From: Nemertoderma westbladi
Lineage: Eukaryota; Xenacoelomorpha; Nemertodermatida; Nemertodermatidae
Reading direction: 5' to 3'
NCBI GenBank assembly: GCA_032718475.1
Contig: JAUCBJ010001223.1
Location: 1 to 64,000 of the forward strand
DNA length: 64,000 nucleotides
The notes beneath the pieces are model-generated. The model saw only the letters and a program-made list of their open reading frames with translations, did no database searches and was not told the DNA's origin. The first letter of the stretch is position 1. Every line of letters begins with the position of its first letter. Shown here piece by piece: positions 46,085 to 56,173 of the stretch. Made by a program: the position numbers and the translations under genes.

Positions 46085-46850
46085 TGTTAGCAATTGGGTG
46101 GAATTCATATAAATTAATTTAGAAATTTCAAACTTGTTTTTTTCGGCGGGTGCCAAATTTTGGTGCCAGCACCAAATTATGAAATATGTCAATTTTGTAA
46201 ATTTATAGTTTGAAACTTGTTTTTTACGCAATTGGAGTTTTTTGGGGTTCTGGTTTCGATGAAATATATACGAGTTCCACCAAGCGTATCAAACTTGTAT
46301 TTTTCGGTGTTGTGTGAAAATTTTAGTGCTAGCACGAAATTTTGAAAATCCATTCAATAGATAAAATTACTTGTGACAATTTATTTCTTGCGTTTGAGAG
46401 GTTTATGGCTGTTCTGAATTCAATGGAATATATAATTATCGAACAAGACATCTCAAACTTGTACTTTTCGGAAGTGGGTGCAAAATGTGGTGCTAGCACC
46501 AAATTTTGAAAACAATCAAATATATCAATTGATTGTGTCACCTTGTTTCTTGCGTTATACGGGTTTGTGAGGGTTCTGAATTCAATGGAATCAGTAAAAA
46601 TTTCATATGAGTTTTCAAACTTGTATTTTTCGCCGGTGGGTGAAAATTGTTGTGCCAGCACCAAATTTTTGAAAATAAGCAAATTGATCAGTAGAAAGTA
46701 TCATCTCGTTTCTTGCTTTATACGGGTTTATGGGGGTCCTCAATCCGATGGAAACAATATAAACAGCACTGGACATCGCAAACTTGTACTTTTTCGTGAT
46801 GGGTACGAAATTTGGTGCTAGCACCAAGATTTGCCAGATTACGCCGAAAA
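46085..46850. repeat. 163-bp satellite, about five diverged copies, each with a palindrome
   Basis: Each unit holds caaacttgtatttttcgg then g-tgggtg-aaa and the palindrome ttggtgctagcaccaaa or a near variant, at 46159, 46323, 46487, 46649 and 46811, so spacing is 162-164. The palindrome is conserved better than the flanks. Frames across it are by-products of the repeat. Confidence 0.85.
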
Positions 46851-46934
46851 ATACAAGTAGCAATGATCTGGCATATTAGAAATGTATTCCATTAGAATCA
46901 TTGTACAACATTTTATAGACCAGTACTAATAGGG

Positions 46935-47702
46935 TTAACCCTTAACATTAACTAATCCAACTTCTTTTAGACCATCCTGGAATTTCATAAGAATCAACTA
47001 ATAATTAACTTACTGTTAAATGGCATGTTCAATGTTCTATCCATCACTATGAATTTAGCCAAATCTCCACAAGATCTATTTTGCGTTTGGTCACTGAAGC
47101 CATGGATAGTTATATTGAAACAACCACTCATAGATATCAGATCAGTAGCCTCGTCTATTGCAGTGTTGAATTATCCGGATGTTTCGGCAGAACTAATCTA
47201 AAGTAAAGTTAAGGTTAACAATATTTCGTATAGGCCTAACCCAAATATAATAATTATTTAATTAGTTTATTTAATTTCTATGTTATATTATTAAATAAAT
47301 AATTATCTATATCTTACTTTATTAACGTTGTCCCGTAATTCATAATCAGCTATATCAGTCACTGCCAGGGTTGCGGAAATAAATCCATCGGTTATACTAA
47401 TTATGTTATACAACAATGGGGATAGGAAACTAGGAGTCGAACCTCGGTGTATAATGAAGTAACCTATCATCTTTCCCACCAGGTAATACCTGATTAAGTT
47501 TAGACCTGAAAAATAAAATATAATTATTAAATTTAATAAAAATTGAATTATATTTGGTTCAGTTAAATTAAGAGGTTTAATTACATTTAATTAAACAGCA
47601 TAAGATTATTCGAAGAAACTTACTGTTGTAATCCAGTTCGATGTTCTTGGAATTTTCCTCGCTGCTGAATAATGCAGAATCCCTGATCGCTTGGAATGAA
47701 TG
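46935..47702 (-). pseudogene. Decayed HECT-domain gene fragment, exons retained
   Basis: - strand. A first exon (47702-47624) reads HSFQAIRDSALFSSEENSKN up to GTAAGT. The next (47505-47318, between ttttttcag and GTAAGA, 188 bp) reads RYYLVGKMIGYFIIHRGST, PSFLSPLLYN and TDIADYELRDNVNK. The third (47197-47014) reads ISSAETSG, a TAA (47173-47171), then FNTAIDEATDLISMSG and GDLAKFIVMDRTLNMPFN. FQDGLKEVGLV follows after a frame break. The order matches a HECT-like domain of the G2E3 or fish/invertebrate expanded type (RDS-LF, GKMI, HGG-type, VTD, QF-GL). The catalytic Cys region is not in view. The in-frame stop and frame break indicate a pseudogene. Phases agree across the first two introns. Confidence 0.65.
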
Positions 47703-47727
47703 TTAACTGCATGTATTACCGCATGTA

Positions 47728-50700
47728 TCACTGTAGTTGACCCTTAATTTTCCTAAGGCATGATATTCCGAGAGACATTTTTTGGATGATGCGATTAATA
47801 TGTGGTTTCCATTCGAGCTTGTTATCGATATTAACCCCTAGGTATTTGACTTCTTGTGATTGTTCAACGGAAATGTTAGCATTTATGTTTAACTTAATGG
47901 ATGATGTGCCAGGCGGTTTGTTTGTCGGTGAAGGTGATATCAGTAGGAATTCTGTTTTTTCTGGGTTTAGTTTTAGTTTATATGTTTCGAATATAGTTGA
48001 GATCAGGTTAACACTATTTGATAATATTTGACTTGCGTTTAATGGATCTTTGTCAGATATGTATAAGGAAGTATCGTCTGCGTACTGTATGATGTTAGTA
48101 TTATGATTGAACATGGTTGATGCGATTCTGTTGGTGTAGAGTGAGAATAGAAGTGGGCCAAGAAGCGTACCTTGAGGGACGCCTCTTTTCTCAACTAACC
48201 ATGGGGATAAAGTTTCTCCAATTTTAACTCTTTGCTTGCGGTTCGTCAAGTAATTTTCTATCAGGTGACAGGCAGTGTGATGAAAACCTAGAGAATCTAG
48301 TTCTGATATTAGTCGGGAGTGTTCGAGAGAGTTGAAGGCTTTGCTGAGGTCAAGGAAGGCAATTGCAACGTGATCGCCGTTGTCTAATTTTGACCGCCAT
48401 TCCTCGGTGGCAAAGGTTATGGCATCAACTGTGGAATATTTTTTCCTAAAGCCAAATTGAAACGGAGACATGACATTATTCTTTTTTATATAACTTTCTA
48501 TTTGGATAACCATTATTTTTTCTAAGATTTTCGCTAAGGGATGTGTGACAGATATTGGGCGATAATTATCAGGAATTGAGTCATTGCCTTTTTTGTAGAC
48601 AGGGGTGACATGGGACAATTTTAATACATTAGGTACTGTAGATTTCGTTAGGCAGTCATTAAAGATGTTTGTTAATGGGACAGAGATTTGAGGGGCAATT
48701 AATTTGTATATTTTAGTTGGAATTTCAGATGGGCCGGAGGGTTTGTTCATTTGCATTTGGGATATTATTTCAGAAACGTACAAGGCATTTACACATCTGA
48801 AGGAAAATTTTGGTGTAGGCGTTGTATTATTTAGGAATGTACTGACCGTGGGAGTGGGGGGGCTAATGGAATTGTGGTTAATGCCAACGAAGTTGCCAAT
48901 GTCAATATAAACCTCGTTAAATACTTTTGAGATTTCTAGTGGATTTGTAATTAATTTACTTTGATATTTAATTTGTGGGATGGGTTTTCGTGGCGAATTT
49001 CTATTCAGAATTTTATTGATAACTTTCCAACGGCTTTTGCTGTCAATTTGATGTAAGTATTTATTCTTCACATAATCATTTTTCAGTTTTTTATTAAGAT
49101 TATTAAATCGGTTTCTTGCCATTTTGAATTCTTCGAAATCCGACTGTGTTTTAGTTGAACGCCATAGTTTTAGTTTACTGTCCTTATTCTGTCTCAAGTT
49201 CACAAGCTCTGCATTGGACCATTTTACCTTGTTTCCCAGATATTGACATTGTGTTTTTGTATACTTGTATTTGATTGGTGCTTGTCTGTTTAGTAAAGTT
49301 TCAATATTGGATTCAAGGTATTGTAATTTCGAGTTAACATCTGTTTCGAAGTACAATGGGGACCAGTCAATTTTACCGATTTCACAAATAAAATGCGCAG
49401 AATTAAATGATGAAAAGTCACGATATTTTATTTTTTCTTTGTTGATATTTTGAGCCGGTGTAATTTTATGCTTTATAGTAGTTAATGTATACTCATGATC
49501 TGAGAAGTCGCAGAAAAATACCAGACTATTTATTATAGAGTCTGAGTTCAGATTTGTTAGGACAAGGTCAAGGAGCGTGCTTGATGATTTAGTATATCTT
49601 GTGGGTGTTGTTGTGTTCAAGGTTGAAAGATTATAAGTGGAAAGGACGTCGCTTAGTTGTTTGGTTTTGGAGCCATTGGAGTTTAAAATATTGATGTTAA
49701 GGTCACCCTGAATAACAATATTTAGGTTGGGTTCTAGTGCTATTGCATTTTCAAGCTCTTCCGCAAAGTCATCAATGAAATGCTTATTTGCCCGCGGTGG
49801 ATTGTATACAGTGCAGATAAGCAGCCCATCGACTTCTACCCAAAGGCTTTCTAGTTTGGTGTTACATTTAATGTCGTCTCGTAATTTTGAAGGATAGTTA
49901 TCTGGAATAAATATAAGTACTCCGCCCCCACGTTTTTTCTTTCTGTCACGCCGATAGATGTTTAAACCTGGGATAGTGATTGCCTTTGTGTCAATATTTC
50001 TATGTAGCCATGTCTCTGTCACTGACGCAATGGAATTCTTTGACCCCAGCAAAGTTTCTGATAATTCGTCAATATTTTTAAATAGGCTTCTAGAATTTAT
50101 ATGAATTAATTTTAGATCAGCCTGGTTATTTTTCATATGTTCCTTAATATCACCCTGTGAGTCCTTCAGTTTGCAGTTTAGATTATTAAATGAATAACTT
50201 GGTGGTTGTATTTTGTTTTTATTGCTGTTATTTTTTATGTGCCTGCCTTTGTTAGTATTCCGCCTAGGGCCAGGATTCGGGTGTATATTTCCAGATATAA
50301 GTAGTAGCATGTTTATAGTAAGTGCGATAATAAGTACGACGTCTAAGACACAGCTACGGTATATGTTGAATGAATGGGCGAGTGAATATAAAATGATTTT
50401 AATGGATCCCTTAACATGTTTCAGTTTCGTCATTATTGTTATACGCCTACTCGATGTGTCAGTAGTGGTTGATATTGTGTGATTCAATAGCGCATTGAGA
50501 ACGATACCGAGTAAGATATTATTACGAGGTATTTTAGATTTTGTAAACGGGATTGAAATAAATATTACACCAAAGCAAAAAAATGAGAAAAATTGATATA
50601 AGAATGCGAAATGTGAAACAGGTGCATGTGCTCGCACTGACAAGTACTCATGCTGGGTGCTTGCTATTATTATACCAAAAATACCAAAAATTACAATAGC

Positions 50701-51819
50701 AATTGAGACAACAACAAGCACTTGTTTTATATTTGTAAATATGGCACTAAACTTATTTTTCTTAATCCTGTATTTGCTTTGTTTCATAGTCAACGATCGC
50801 AGAGAAGTAAACTGGAACATTATGAAAATAGGAATAAATAATAAAAAAATGTGGTATAGTGCCATATAAACAATATTTGATACAATAACATAGATTGGAA
50901 TAAGACAAGTTTTAACAATTTTTAATATAAAAGCCTGGAAGAATGAATGATAAGTAATTGCTATAAAAATAAAGCTTATCCATATTCCTGGGTCACACCG
51001 GATTATGTGGTCCAGTAATATAGAATTTTCCATAAAATGCTGTAGCGGAAATTTTCTTAGATTCAGGCAATGAAATTCTAGACTATAATTATAATACAAT
51101 TGACTAGACATGTGTAACAGGGTAGCAATAACACCAATATGTGCTCCGGGCAATGAGTCAATATATTTAAAAATTGTATCTTGGCACAAAGAGCAGATAC
51201 TGGAATTGGTAATACCATAAAATATAACAATTGCTATACCTGAATACAAGAATACCGAAAAATGAGTTGCAAATGCAAGCTTGTAAGGTGATATGCCTAT
51301 CGCATTGGCCGATAGGCATATCATCACGTAAATGGAGAGTTTAATTACAAAATGTTTTATTGAATTTATATGAAACACGTAACACCCACTGGAGTACACC
51401 TTTAATCTGCACATTAATTGTCTTGCAGCATTTATTGGTAGTATATTTTTAGTTTTGGAAAGTATTGGTGCATTAAGCGTGGTAAGCACAATTGACAATG
51501 TCGTGAATAAGGTTGATGCTACTAATAATGCAGATTTAAAGTGCAAACCGTAATGTTGTGGGATTTGGTGCCAATTAACTATAATAACGTTTGAATTTGC
51601 AATAGTTTCATTTTTGATATTTCCATAGTGGTCCATGTGAGGCAGAGTTTGAAGTATTGGAATAAAATATATTATTGCAAAATTCAATAAGAAATGGATA
51701 AATACGAGCAAGTTTGTTGTTATTTCTTTGGTTTTTATAATCATGATGTAATAAAAAAAATAATAAAAAAAATACAGATAAAACAAAACCGAGGGGGAAG
51801 TCAATGTATTTAGAGACAT
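47728..51819 (-). CDS. LINE ORF2 fused to a multi-pass membrane-like N-terminus
   Basis: 1,363 codons without a stop, from ATG 51819. Residues 1-510 contain about ten hydrophobic segments of 17-25 residues (for example near 10-28, 37-57, 155-203, 278-335, 364-388, 402-424, 490-509). LLLISGNIHPNPGP ends this part at 518. An APE endonuclease follows (LIHINSRSLF, SVTETWLH, IQGDLNINI, DFSDHEY at about 570-800), then RT (NYRPISVTHPLAKILEKI, FQFGFRKKYSTVDAI, LDLSKAFNSLEHSRL, GVPQGTLLGPLLF, YADDTSLYI, VKYLGVNID). It stops soon after the thumb (LRKIKGQLQ), about 150 residues shorter than such proteins usually are. CR1/L2-like by RT motifs. NPGP recalls the 2A-like sequences known in some APE-type LINEs, but His-Pro replaces the usual Glu-x before it, so co-translational separation is uncertain. 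Confidence 0.8.
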   Translation of the reverse strand: MSLNTLTSPSVLFYLYFFYYFFYYIMIIKTKEITTNLLVFIHFLLNFAIIYFIPILQTLPHMDHYGNIKNETIANSNVIIVNWHQIPQHYGLHFKSALLVASTLFTTLSIVLTTLNAPILSKTKNILPINAARQLMCRLKVYSSGCYVFHINSIKHFVIKLSIYVMICLSANAIGISPYKLAFATHFSVFLYSGIAIVIFYGITNSSICSLCQDTIFKYIDSLPGAHIGVIATLLHMSSQLYYNYSLEFHCLNLRKFPLQHFMENSILLDHIIRCDPGIWISFIFIAITYHSFFQAFILKIVKTCLIPIYVIVSNIVYMALYHIFLLFIPIFIMFQFTSLRSLTMKQSKYRIKKNKFSAIFTNIKQVLVVVSIAIVIFGIFGIIIASTQHEYLSVRAHAPVSHFAFLYQFFSFFCFGVIFISIPFTKSKIPRNNILLGIVLNALLNHTISTTTDTSSRRITIMTKLKHVKGSIKIILYSLAHSFNIYRSCVLDVVLIIALTINMLLLISGNIHPNPGPRRNTNKGRHIKNNSNKNKIQPPSYSFNNLNCKLKDSQGDIKEHMKNNQADLKLIHINSRSLFKNIDELSETLLGSKNSIASVTETWLHRNIDTKAITIPGLNIYRRDRKKKRGGGVLIFIPDNYPSKLRDDIKCNTKLESLWVEVDGLLICTVYNPPRANKHFIDDFAEELENAIALEPNLNIVIQGDLNINILNSNGSKTKQLSDVLSTYNLSTLNTTTPTRYTKSSSTLLDLVLTNLNSDSIINSLVFFCDFSDHEYTLTTIKHKITPAQNINKEKIKYRDFSSFNSAHFICEIGKIDWSPLYFETDVNSKLQYLESNIETLLNRQAPIKYKYTKTQCQYLGNKVKWSNAELVNLRQNKDSKLKLWRSTKTQSDFEEFKMARNRFNNLNKKLKNDYVKNKYLHQIDSKSRWKVINKILNRNSPRKPIPQIKYQSKLITNPLEISKVFNEVYIDIGNFVGINHNSISPPTPTVSTFLNNTTPTPKFSFRCVNALYVSEIISQMQMNKPSGPSEIPTKIYKLIAPQISVPLTNIFNDCLTKSTVPNVLKLSHVTPVYKKGNDSIPDNYRPISVTHPLAKILEKIMVIQIESYIKKNNVMSPFQFGFRKKYSTVDAITFATEEWRSKLDNGDHVAIAFLDLSKAFNSLEHSRLISELDSLGFHHTACHLIENYLTNRKQRVKIGETLSPWLVEKRGVPQGTLLGPLLFSLYTNRIASTMFNHNTNIIQYADDTSLYISDKDPLNASQILSNSVNLISTIFETYKLKLNPEKTEFLLISPSPTNKPPGTSSIKLNINANISVEQSQEVKYLGVNIDNKLEWKPHINRIIQKMSLGISCLRKIKGQLQ

Positions 51820-51832
51820 TGTATTTTATGGT

Positions 51833-52125
51833 TTATTGGCGGTGCATTATCCCAGCAATGGCATGGGAGACTGCGCTAGATATAGCGACAGAGATATTAG
51901 ACATCCACTCATCGGAGTGAGGTGGCGGGTATCGTGCTTTGGTAGTTTGGTAATTATGACCCCAATAATGGTTATGGTTATACTGTGGCCGTGTTGGTCT
52001 ACGAGGGCCCTGTTGGTATTGGTTGCTAGGGGATCCGACGTTCCTTCCCGACGGGCGGTGGCTGGATATTCGTTGCATCGGCTCTGCGATATGGAGCTGA
52101 TGGCGACGGGGTTGGCAGCAGTGGT
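51833..52125 (-). CDS. Short upstream frame of the LINE, ORF1-like remnant
   Basis: Ends in TAA 14 bases before the ORF2 ATG. Open from about 52125; from ATG 52078 it reads MQRISSHRPSGRNVG, a Gln/Pro/Arg/Asn-rich stretch, then DEWMSNISVAISSAVSHAIA. Basic low-complexity composition fits an RNA-binding ORF1 tail, but no domain is recognised and the start is uncertain. Confidence 0.4.
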
Positions 52126-52272
52126 CGACGTTTCACAACATCGACGAACTTCTCTCGGACGTTGCAGTGTATGGCGCGGGAAATACAGTTCATAACAATA
52201 GATAAACCCTGTCGTGATAGATGACTTAGGACTGGGCCTACTCATTTTTAGATCATGTTGATTTCAAAATGT

Positions 52273-52504
52273 CAACCCGGGTTGATATTAATTTCAACCT
52301 GGGTTGATATCAATTTCAAACCGGGTTGATATCAATTTCAACACGGGTTGATATTAATTTCAACCCGGGTTGATATCAATTTCAACCCGGGATGATATTA
52401 TTTTCAACCCGGGTTGATATTAATTTCAACCCGTGTTGCTATTAATTTCAACCCGGGTTGATATTATTTTCAACCCGGGTTGCTATTATTTTTAACCTGG
52501 GTTG
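52273..52504. repeat. 22-bp tandem repeat, 11 copies, with CAACCCGGGTTG palindrome
   Basis: The unit is caacccgggttgatattaattt. Six of the eleven copies keep the perfect 12-bp palindrome; the others have one or two changes. The array begins about 25 bases upstream of the LINE, on its 5' side. Confidence 0.9.
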
Positions 52505-52521
52505 AAATACAAGAAGAAAAT

Positions 52522-53129
52522 GTGGCGGCCACCCTAGAAACGGACCTTAGCGTAGGAATGTCAATTTTTGTTTTATTGCTTCATTCGATGCAGAATTTTC
52601 CGTAGAATTCGAAAATGAAAACGGCTAAGCGAGATCTTGTTTGGTTCGTGAGATATGGCCGTTTTTCTAAAACACTTTTCGAATAATTTTTGACATTTTT
52701 GTCAAAAAGTTGAAAATTTTAATTTGGCTCATTTTCGAAAATTCGAAAATGAAAACGGCTAAGCGAGATCTTGTTTGGTTCGTGAGATATGGCCGTTTTT
52801 CTAAAACACTTTTCGAATAATTTTTGACATTTTTGTCAAAAAGTTGAAAATTTTAATTTGGCTCATTTTGACTCAAATCGGCCGATTTTAGCTCAAATTG
52901 GCATATATTGCATATATTATTATATATAATTCAAATTCAAAATTGTAGTTCATGACAATTATTAATATTAGTTCTTAGTCATTAGGCCTAGTTATTTATT
53001 TCTTAATTTTAAAATTTTTAATTTATTTTTTAATTTAATTTATTAAATTTGAAATTTTTAAAATTTCTATCGCGTTTATCTCAGAACTATGTTCTCTACG
53101 TTAAGGTACGTTTCTAGGGTGGCCGCCAC
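52522..53129. mobile_element. 608-bp TIR element (MITE) with internal tandem repeat
   Basis: The left end gtggcggccaccctagaaac is matched by the right end read on the other strand; similarity then runs on through acctta for about 28 bases with one mismatch. aaat lies on both sides (52518-52521, 53130-53133), a likely 4-bp target duplication. Inside, a 134-bp unit starting gaaaatgaaaacggctaagc is present twice (52611-52744, 52745-52874), almost identical. No coding capacity. Confidence 0.75.
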
Positions 53130-53394
53130 AAATGTTGATCAAAATAAAAATTAAAAAAGTAGTGAATTATCTTGGCCGCTTTCAGCCACCATAGATACAA
53201 CTTATTGTTGTAATTTAAAACTTCATATTCCCATGTACCGCTTAGCCAATGGTTCAGTGTATTAGGATAACATACTATTATTACAAATTGCAATATTACA
53301 CCATGTAATTACATATGTATTACAATGTATAAAATAGCTGACTATTATTGTGCAGAAATATGAAGGTTTCCTTGAAATGTATTATTAATCTCCA

Positions 53395-53633
53395 CTAATT
53401 TACGTTGAACAAAATTTTCCTATTTTTGTAAATGTTCACAACCCTTTTAACAGTTTCTTTTGCGATGTCACTTTCAGTTGAAATGTTTCTGAATGTTTGA
53501 ATTCCCAAGAACACAGAGGCACCTAGTAACAAAGTCTCCTTCCATTGGTCAGTCTCATAGGTTGTCTCAGCTGTTAATATACCAGGTACTCCCAACAGTG
53601 TTCTGTAGTACATTAACCTCTCTAACCACAGTC
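53395..53633 (-). CDS. Possible terminal exon of an unidentified host gene
   Basis: After an acceptor-like acctttag the - strand stays open for 78 codons in phase 1 and stops at TAA 53397-53395. It reads GLWLERLMYYRTLLGVPG, then ETTYETDQWKETLLLGASVF, then a charged tail ending NRKILFNVN. The composition is protein-like, with one weak hydrophobic stretch (LLLGASVFLGI), and no transposon motif. I do not recognise it. No partner exon was found. Confidence 0.35.
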
Positions 53634-54148
53634 CTAAAGGTATAATTATTGATTATGCTTTAGTGGCTTACAGTACAGTCAATCTGAAATTTAAAATTTG
53701 ATCAGCCATGCAGGTAAACATACATACACACATAATAAATAATTCCAAGATGGCGATTTTGAAATTTGTAAAGATGGCGAATTTGAAATTTTTAACTATA
53801 GTAGTGATGCTAATAATTAATAATGCTTTAGGTGGGGAACACCTCTTTTGTATGTATTTATTACACAATATTTATTTTACTCTTTACACACATAACAGAA
53901 AAAAACTGCCATCAAAGTTAACCGTAGGGGAATGAATACATTGAGATACAAAATATACTCAAAGTAAAAAAATGAAAAAAAGGAGGAAAATTCGATCAGA
54001 CATTTGAACCTTTCATTCTGGAATCCCTGCCTGAACCTTTCATTCTGGAATCCCTGCCTGTTCCCGCCTGGTGTGTCTGGTATCAGCATTGGTCAAGGTA
54101 ATCAATGGACGATTCTAATGTGGCTGTGCTGTGGTTTGGATCGATAGC
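53634..54148. other. No gene; small direct repeats
   Basis: aacctttcattctggaatcc...gcctg is repeated head to tail twice at 54005-54060 (27-bp unit). Near 53745-53790 aagatggcgattttgaaatt recurs with changes. Confidence 0.5.
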
Positions 54149-55446
54149 TACTACTACTACTACTAGGATCGGCATGATGCATTGCAGCTGCATTTTTAAG
54201 AATGCTGTGCCGGGTTGTCAACAAAATTGCGCCGCCAGAACTCCATATCAACCATGACATTTGCTAGATCTTCCGCATCTTCAAGGCCAGTGTCCTTTAA
54301 GATGCGTCTCAAGAAAGTCATGGGCTGTCCACCATGCTTATTCTCTCCATGAGGCTGCCAAAGTACAAGATTATGCACTGGCTGGTCCTGCAAAGCAATG
54401 TCCTGCAAAGCGGAGGCGATTTTGTTCTAGTGTCAAGCTTGGGGGAACCAATGAGACACCTACAATGTTATATAGTGTCTGGTTGGAGATGTGTGCATTG
54501 TACTTGACACAATGAACCCGTCGTAGCATTCTTGTGAATGTGCCATCCAGAGATTTGGTGTCCTCATTAGTTAGAGCCCAGCATGGACTCCCATAGAGGA
54601 CTACGGGAACTACTGCTGCTCTAAATAATCGGACCTTAAGTTTCCGATTAATTCTCGGTGACTTCCAAATCCTGGAAAGCCTATTCAAGGCTGCCCATGC
54701 CTTTCCCTTACGTATTCGAAGGTCCTCACCTGACTTCCGGATCCATGATCCCAGGTAACAGAAGTCGTCCACATGCTCAAGCATACCATCCTTTGAGCTT
54801 ATGCTCATCCGATCAGAGACTTGCTGAGGACTTTCAAAGTTAACCGTCAAAATTTTGGTCTTTCTGGAGTTAATAAAAAGAACAACACTAGAAGCAGCAT
54901 GTTCTAATGAGCTAAGGAGCCGTTGGGCTCCCTCTAGTGATTCTGAGAGTACTCCTAAGTCATCAGCAAAGTCTAGATCAGATAGGTACTTGGCAGGATT
55001 TCCTCGACTTCTGGAGGCAGTAGGTGGAGTTATCATCACCCCATCATCATTATGATGATCTAAGGACATGCGTAGAACATATTCAACCACAATTATGAAC
55101 AAGAATGGTGCAAGTGTGTCTCCAATAACACTTCAAATGGTTCTGTGTCACCATCAACAGTAGACACAAATGTTGTCGAACCATCGTATACTGATCTGAT
55201 TGCTGCAATAATTTCATCAGTAATCCCATATAATGAAAGTATGCTGAACATACGTGAGCGAGAGACTGAATCAAAGGCCTTGAAGAAATCAACAAAGATA
55301 ACAGCCAGATGCCTGTCTTTCTTTTTTGATAACTCTTCAATTATCCTTCTAAGTGCCAAAATGGGCTCCATGGATCGATAGAGAGTGCCTACGAGATGAT
55401 TTGGACCCACATACACGAGTAAAAGGGCTGCCCTCTCCATCAGCAA
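54149..55446 (-). mobile_element. 5'-truncated RTE-like LINE (RT core to 3' end)
   Basis: Frames 55446-55093 and 55102-54371, then 54408-54196, join through indels. They give MEPILALRRIIEELSKKKDR, IFVDFFKAFDSVSR, LSDLDFADDLGVLSES, FCYLGSWI, RAAVVPVVLYGSPCWALT, FTRMLRRVHC and RLRFAGHC. The C-terminal pattern VLWQPHGENKHGGQPMTF, DTGLEDAEDL closes it. The endonuclease is missing. The 3' end is marked by a (tag)n run (54149-54165 as ctactacta on +). The same family occurs at 1025-1440. At least two frameshifts, so inactive. Confidence 0.75.
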
Positions 55447-56173
55447 TGCAAAGCTCTTCTATCAATAACCCAATTCATGTACTTGCCTTACCGTAAATCT
55501 CTGAGGTGCTTCAAGAACGGTGTTGATGTAAGTGTCAATATCAAATTATCACTGGCATAAATGTTGCCTGGCATAAATATAAACCTCTCAAATCTGTTTC
55601 ATATAATTTTTCGCATCTGCTTCTCTTTGAAACGGTAGGGCGGTTTGGAGAACAATGACTGCGTTTGTTGGGGTGTGTGGGGATTAAAGACTGATATTGC
55701 TGTAGATTTCTTCTGGTAGCATTATTCCAAGCAAGCAGAATCTGAAAAACCCTGCAGGACTTGTTAATTTACTGCAGTGGATGAGTGTGGACGTACTTTT
55801 CCCAGCCTGGCAGTTCGATAGATATGTTATGGGCGACTTCCATTAGGGTGGTGGCAACAAAATCCCAAAGCTCATTATGATGTATCAATAGGTGAAATAT
55901 TAGAACATTTTAGTACGAAGAAATACAGTACCCATAAAAGGTGCTGTGGGAATGCGTCTCAAATTATAAAATATATATATTTCATGAGACGTATAAGGAA
56001 AATAAAGTATCTTTACAATTTTTCGACTCCCTTGCTGCGGTGGAGCCTTCTTTGTGCATTTTAACATAATCATCAACTAGATTGCTAATTACTGTTCAAC
56101 TATCTAGTTGATGATTCTACTATAATTTCTGTGAAATATTTCTAAGTGTAATTAATTGAAGAAGACCCTCAAG
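55447..56173. other. No gene seen
   Basis: AT-rich flank between the RTE-like LINE and the LTR at 56174. An inverted pair, atcatcaactagattg...caactatctagttgatgat, lies near 56070-56116. Nothing else recognised. Confidence 0.4.

Larger units (their letters stand above)
47728..52250 (-). mobile_element. CR1/L2-like LINE, 3'-truncated
   Basis: Contains a short upstream frame (ORF1-like) and the long ORF2. The 3' part of ORF2 and any 3' tail are missing; the sequence passes within about 25 bases into the HECT exon at 47702. LINE copies usually lose the 5' end, so the loss of the 3' end here points to a later deletion or recombination. Confidence 0.65.

Noticed and set aside
46329-46863. Overlapping - strand frames with KYKFE repeats
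   Set aside because: Produced by the 163-bp satellite; units are out of phase with one another and the palindrome is the conserved part.
48704-50869. Several + strand frames of 60-90 codons
   Set aside because: All lie opposite the long LINE frame on the - strand and show no motifs.
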